Source of the DNA: CAZGMJ01 sp964526785
GTDB lineage: Bacteria > Planctomycetota > Phycisphaerae > Sedimentisphaerales > Anaerobacaceae
Assembly: GCA_964526785.1 (NCBI GenBank)
Contig: CAZGMJ010000097.1
Span: forward strand, 1-14,115
Direction of reading: 5' to 3'
DNA: 14,115 nt
Shown here: in pieces, positions 13,062-14,115 of the stretch
Numbering within the stretch: position 1 is the stretch's first letter
Layout of the letters: each line of letters starts with the position of its first letter
The notes under the pieces: generated by a model
Told to the model about the DNA's origin: nothing
The model's input: the letters and a program-made list of their open reading frames with translations, nothing else
The model's database searches: none
Translations under genes and position numbers: made by a program

Positions 13062-13643
13062 TCACATTCTGTTCTGCTTCATGAATGAAAAATGCGTATC
13101 TGCAACATAGAAGAGACCGCTTAACGCATAGAAATCTTTCTTAAGCTCTTCTGGGATAGAATTGACTTTGTAATCTAGGTGGTGAGATACAGAGGCCCAC
13201 GCATCTTGTGCTATTGTCCTAATCTGGATTTCGAAAGGCATCGGATAAGCATCCTTCTCTTCCTTCAGCTTTACGATACAATGCGTTCCCATATACCCGA
13301 AGACGTCTTTCCCACAATCATTTGTTTTGTCTTCTCTATCAATCACTTCAAATGTCTCATTTATGACATTTTCGATTCTATCCAGATCTGATAGGAATAA
13401 GCATATTACACGCAAACCAACAAAGTCTCTTATATCGTTGAAGGGTTCTTCTCTCTTCTTATCTGTTATCTTTCTGACACAAGAATCAAAGCTCTTGATT
13501 CTCTTGCTAATCGAATGAATTTGAATCCAATGCTCACTAATAGCGGTCTTTAGAGTTTGCACGCCTTTATCCATCAGACGCTCGAATCTGGGACGTAGCT
13601 CCAAATACTCTTCATGAAACCTACTGAGTTCAGATTGCTTCAT
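13062..13643 (-). CDS. RelA/SpoT synthetase-domain protein (small alarmone synthetase or toxSAS toxin)
   Basis: 193 aa, a single pyrophosphotransferase domain without the HD hydrolase or regulatory domains of full-length Rel. Family signatures are intact: R48/K50 in KRIKSFDSCVRK (ATP binding), D73 with G76 and R78 in RDFVGLRVI (metal-binding Asp), Y117 and H121 in FGYMGTH (nucleotide stacking), and E138/Q140 in FEIQIRT followed by AWASVSHHLDYK. The reaction should be transfer of pyrophosphate from ATP to GTP/GDP or, for toxSAS enzymes, to ATP/ADP or to the tRNA 3' end; the sequence alone does not decide. It ends about 15 residues past the usual domain border, shorter than many relatives. The start codon overlaps the end of the GrlR-like gene by 14 bases and uses a GGTGGAG Shine-Dalgarno inside it, so the two are translationally coupled. 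AT-rich and probably acquired. Confidence 0.88.
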   Translation of the reverse strand: MKQSELSRFHEEYLELRPRFERLMDKGVQTLKTAISEHWIQIHSISKRIKSFDSCVRKITDKKREEPFNDIRDFVGLRVICLFLSDLDRIENVINETFEVIDREDKTNDCGKDVFGYMGTHCIVKLKEEKDAYPMPFEIQIRTIAQDAWASVSHHLDYKVNSIPEELKKDFYALSGLFYVADTHFSFMKQNRM

Positions 13644-13977
13644 CTATCTCCACCTTCTTCTTACCTTTGACTTCTATAGAAAATCGCTCAGGCCCCTTGA
13701 TAACTGCTTCTGCGACAAAACTTGTCTCATCTATCCTGCCGTTCTTGAGAATGAGTATGAAGCTGTCGAAGTTCCCGAATACCGAAACGACATTGGGATT
13801 GAACCGAACCACGCTCACCTGCCCTCCAGTTATTCGCCCATCTGTTTTTGTCATGTATCCGGAGTAGTAGTAGCCGAAATCACCCCCCAATATTTGGTCA
13901 TTCTTAAGCAGCACTAATACGCCATAGCCAAAATCCTGATTCGTCTTGAATTCTATCGTCCATAATCCTTCAAACAT
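13630..13977 (-). CDS. GrlR-family small regulatory-like protein, partner of the RelA/SpoT-domain gene
   Basis: 115 aa from the ATG at 13977, behind GGGAGGAATAGT, a strong Shine-Dalgarno. The whole chain follows the GrlR fold pattern, an eight-stranded lipocalin-like barrel: GLWTIEFKTN...GYGVLVLLKNDQILGGDFGYYYSGY, then VVRFNPNVVSVFG, then FILILKNGRI and a last strand pair with GPERFSIEVKG. In enteropathogenic E. coli GrlR is the repressor partner of GrlA, acting by protein-protein binding; other members are of unknown function. Here no GrlA-like gene is seen. Instead the downstream gene, overlapping by 14 bases, is a RelA/SpoT synthetase. An antitoxin or activity-modulator role for this protein is inferred from that order (small gene first, coupled enzyme second). 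No signal peptide, no membrane segment, no DNA-binding motif. Confidence 0.75.
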   Translation of the reverse strand: MFEGLWTIEFKTNQDFGYGVLVLLKNDQILGGDFGYYYSGYMTKTDGRITGGQVSVVRFNPNVVSVFGNFDSFILILKNGRIDETSFVAEAVIKGPERFSIEVKGKKKVEIDEAI

Positions 13978-14115
13978 ACTATTCCTCCCAGCACAAACGT
14001 TCCTTCTATTCCTTTAATTCCGGGGACACCATACTTACTAATTAGAGCATAATTTATTGCACATATATGATTTCAGATCGTATGAGTATGTATGAAAACA
14101 CACGATTGCAGAAAG
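13978..14115. other. Upstream region of the GrlR/RelA-SpoT pair
   Basis: AT-rich, no gene visible up to the window end. It contains the Shine-Dalgarno of the GrlR-like gene, the GGGGACACC repeat and A/T-rich words such as AATTATGC (minus strand, about 14045-14055) that could be a -10 element. No certain promoter and no attC box was found, so the 5' border of this putative cassette is not defined. Confidence 0.4.
14015..14044. repeat. GGGGACACC-type repeat end upstream of the GrlR-like gene
   Basis: The plus strand reads TAATTCCGGGGACACCATAC, then TTACTAATTA, with TAATT (14015-14019) and AATTA (14040-14044) as inverted flanks. The 'CCGGGGACACCATACTTA' word resembles conserved ends I associate with REP-type/IS200-like tyrosine transposase elements in many bacteria. 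Only one copy is in the window and no transposase, so it may be a solitary remnant. It lies about 40 bases upstream of the GrlR-like start. Confidence 0.35.

Noticed and set aside
1..14115. CRISPR array, retron or diversity-generating retroelement
   Set aside because: No regularly spaced direct repeats, no reverse transcriptase motif and no template/variable repeat pair were seen anywhere in the window.

Overview
The window looks like a piece of a Planctomycetota chromosome, most likely from a Phycisphaerae/Sedimentisphaerales-type bacterium. The evidence is inferential: an orphan pseudopilin with a GFTLIEL-type leader, a very large secreted right-handed beta-helix protein with two 'YGGT' anchor modules and a dockerin-like GDANRDG tail, and a sigma-70-family factor fused to membrane segments and an extracytoplasmic domain. 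No rRNA or universal marker is present, so the assignment stays tentative.

Three compartments can be seen. (1) Positions 1 to about 2090 are the end of an integrated element: a 5'-truncated helix-turn-helix protein, a G/C-run inverted repeat, and a tyrosine recombinase whose last codons run antisense through a textbook rho-independent terminator and the tRNA-Lys(CUU) gene. The tRNA is the probable attachment site. The element is on the low-coordinate side and continues beyond the window. (2) Positions about 2160-11990 are GC-rich host-like sequence. All its genes are on the minus strand: sigma factor, then a Cys-rich secreted protein, then a 1080-aa beta-helix protein, then a pseudopilin with its own promoter-like sequence. 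A separate secreted concanavalin-A-like protein follows after an 0.9-kb intergenic region. That region holds a candidate small RNA on the plus strand and degenerate dispersed repeats. (3) Positions about 12060-14115 are visibly more AT-rich and carry compact minus-strand genes: a small SH3-like hypothetical protein, a short lipoprotein, a RelA/SpoT-domain nucleotide transferase and, overlapping its start, a GrlR-family protein. An attC-like site lies between the first two genes and a weaker one lies upstream of the lipoprotein. The start codons follow closely after GCGTTAT boxes, which suggests integron-type gene cassettes.

The strongest candidate for a new system is the GrlR-like/RelA-SpoT-domain pair at 13062-13977. 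It is a two-gene, translationally coupled module that resembles a toxSAS toxin-antitoxin unit but has an unusual partner. Second is the membrane-tethered sigma factor heading a run of secreted-protein genes. Third is the integrase tail that doubles as the complement of a tRNA and its terminator.
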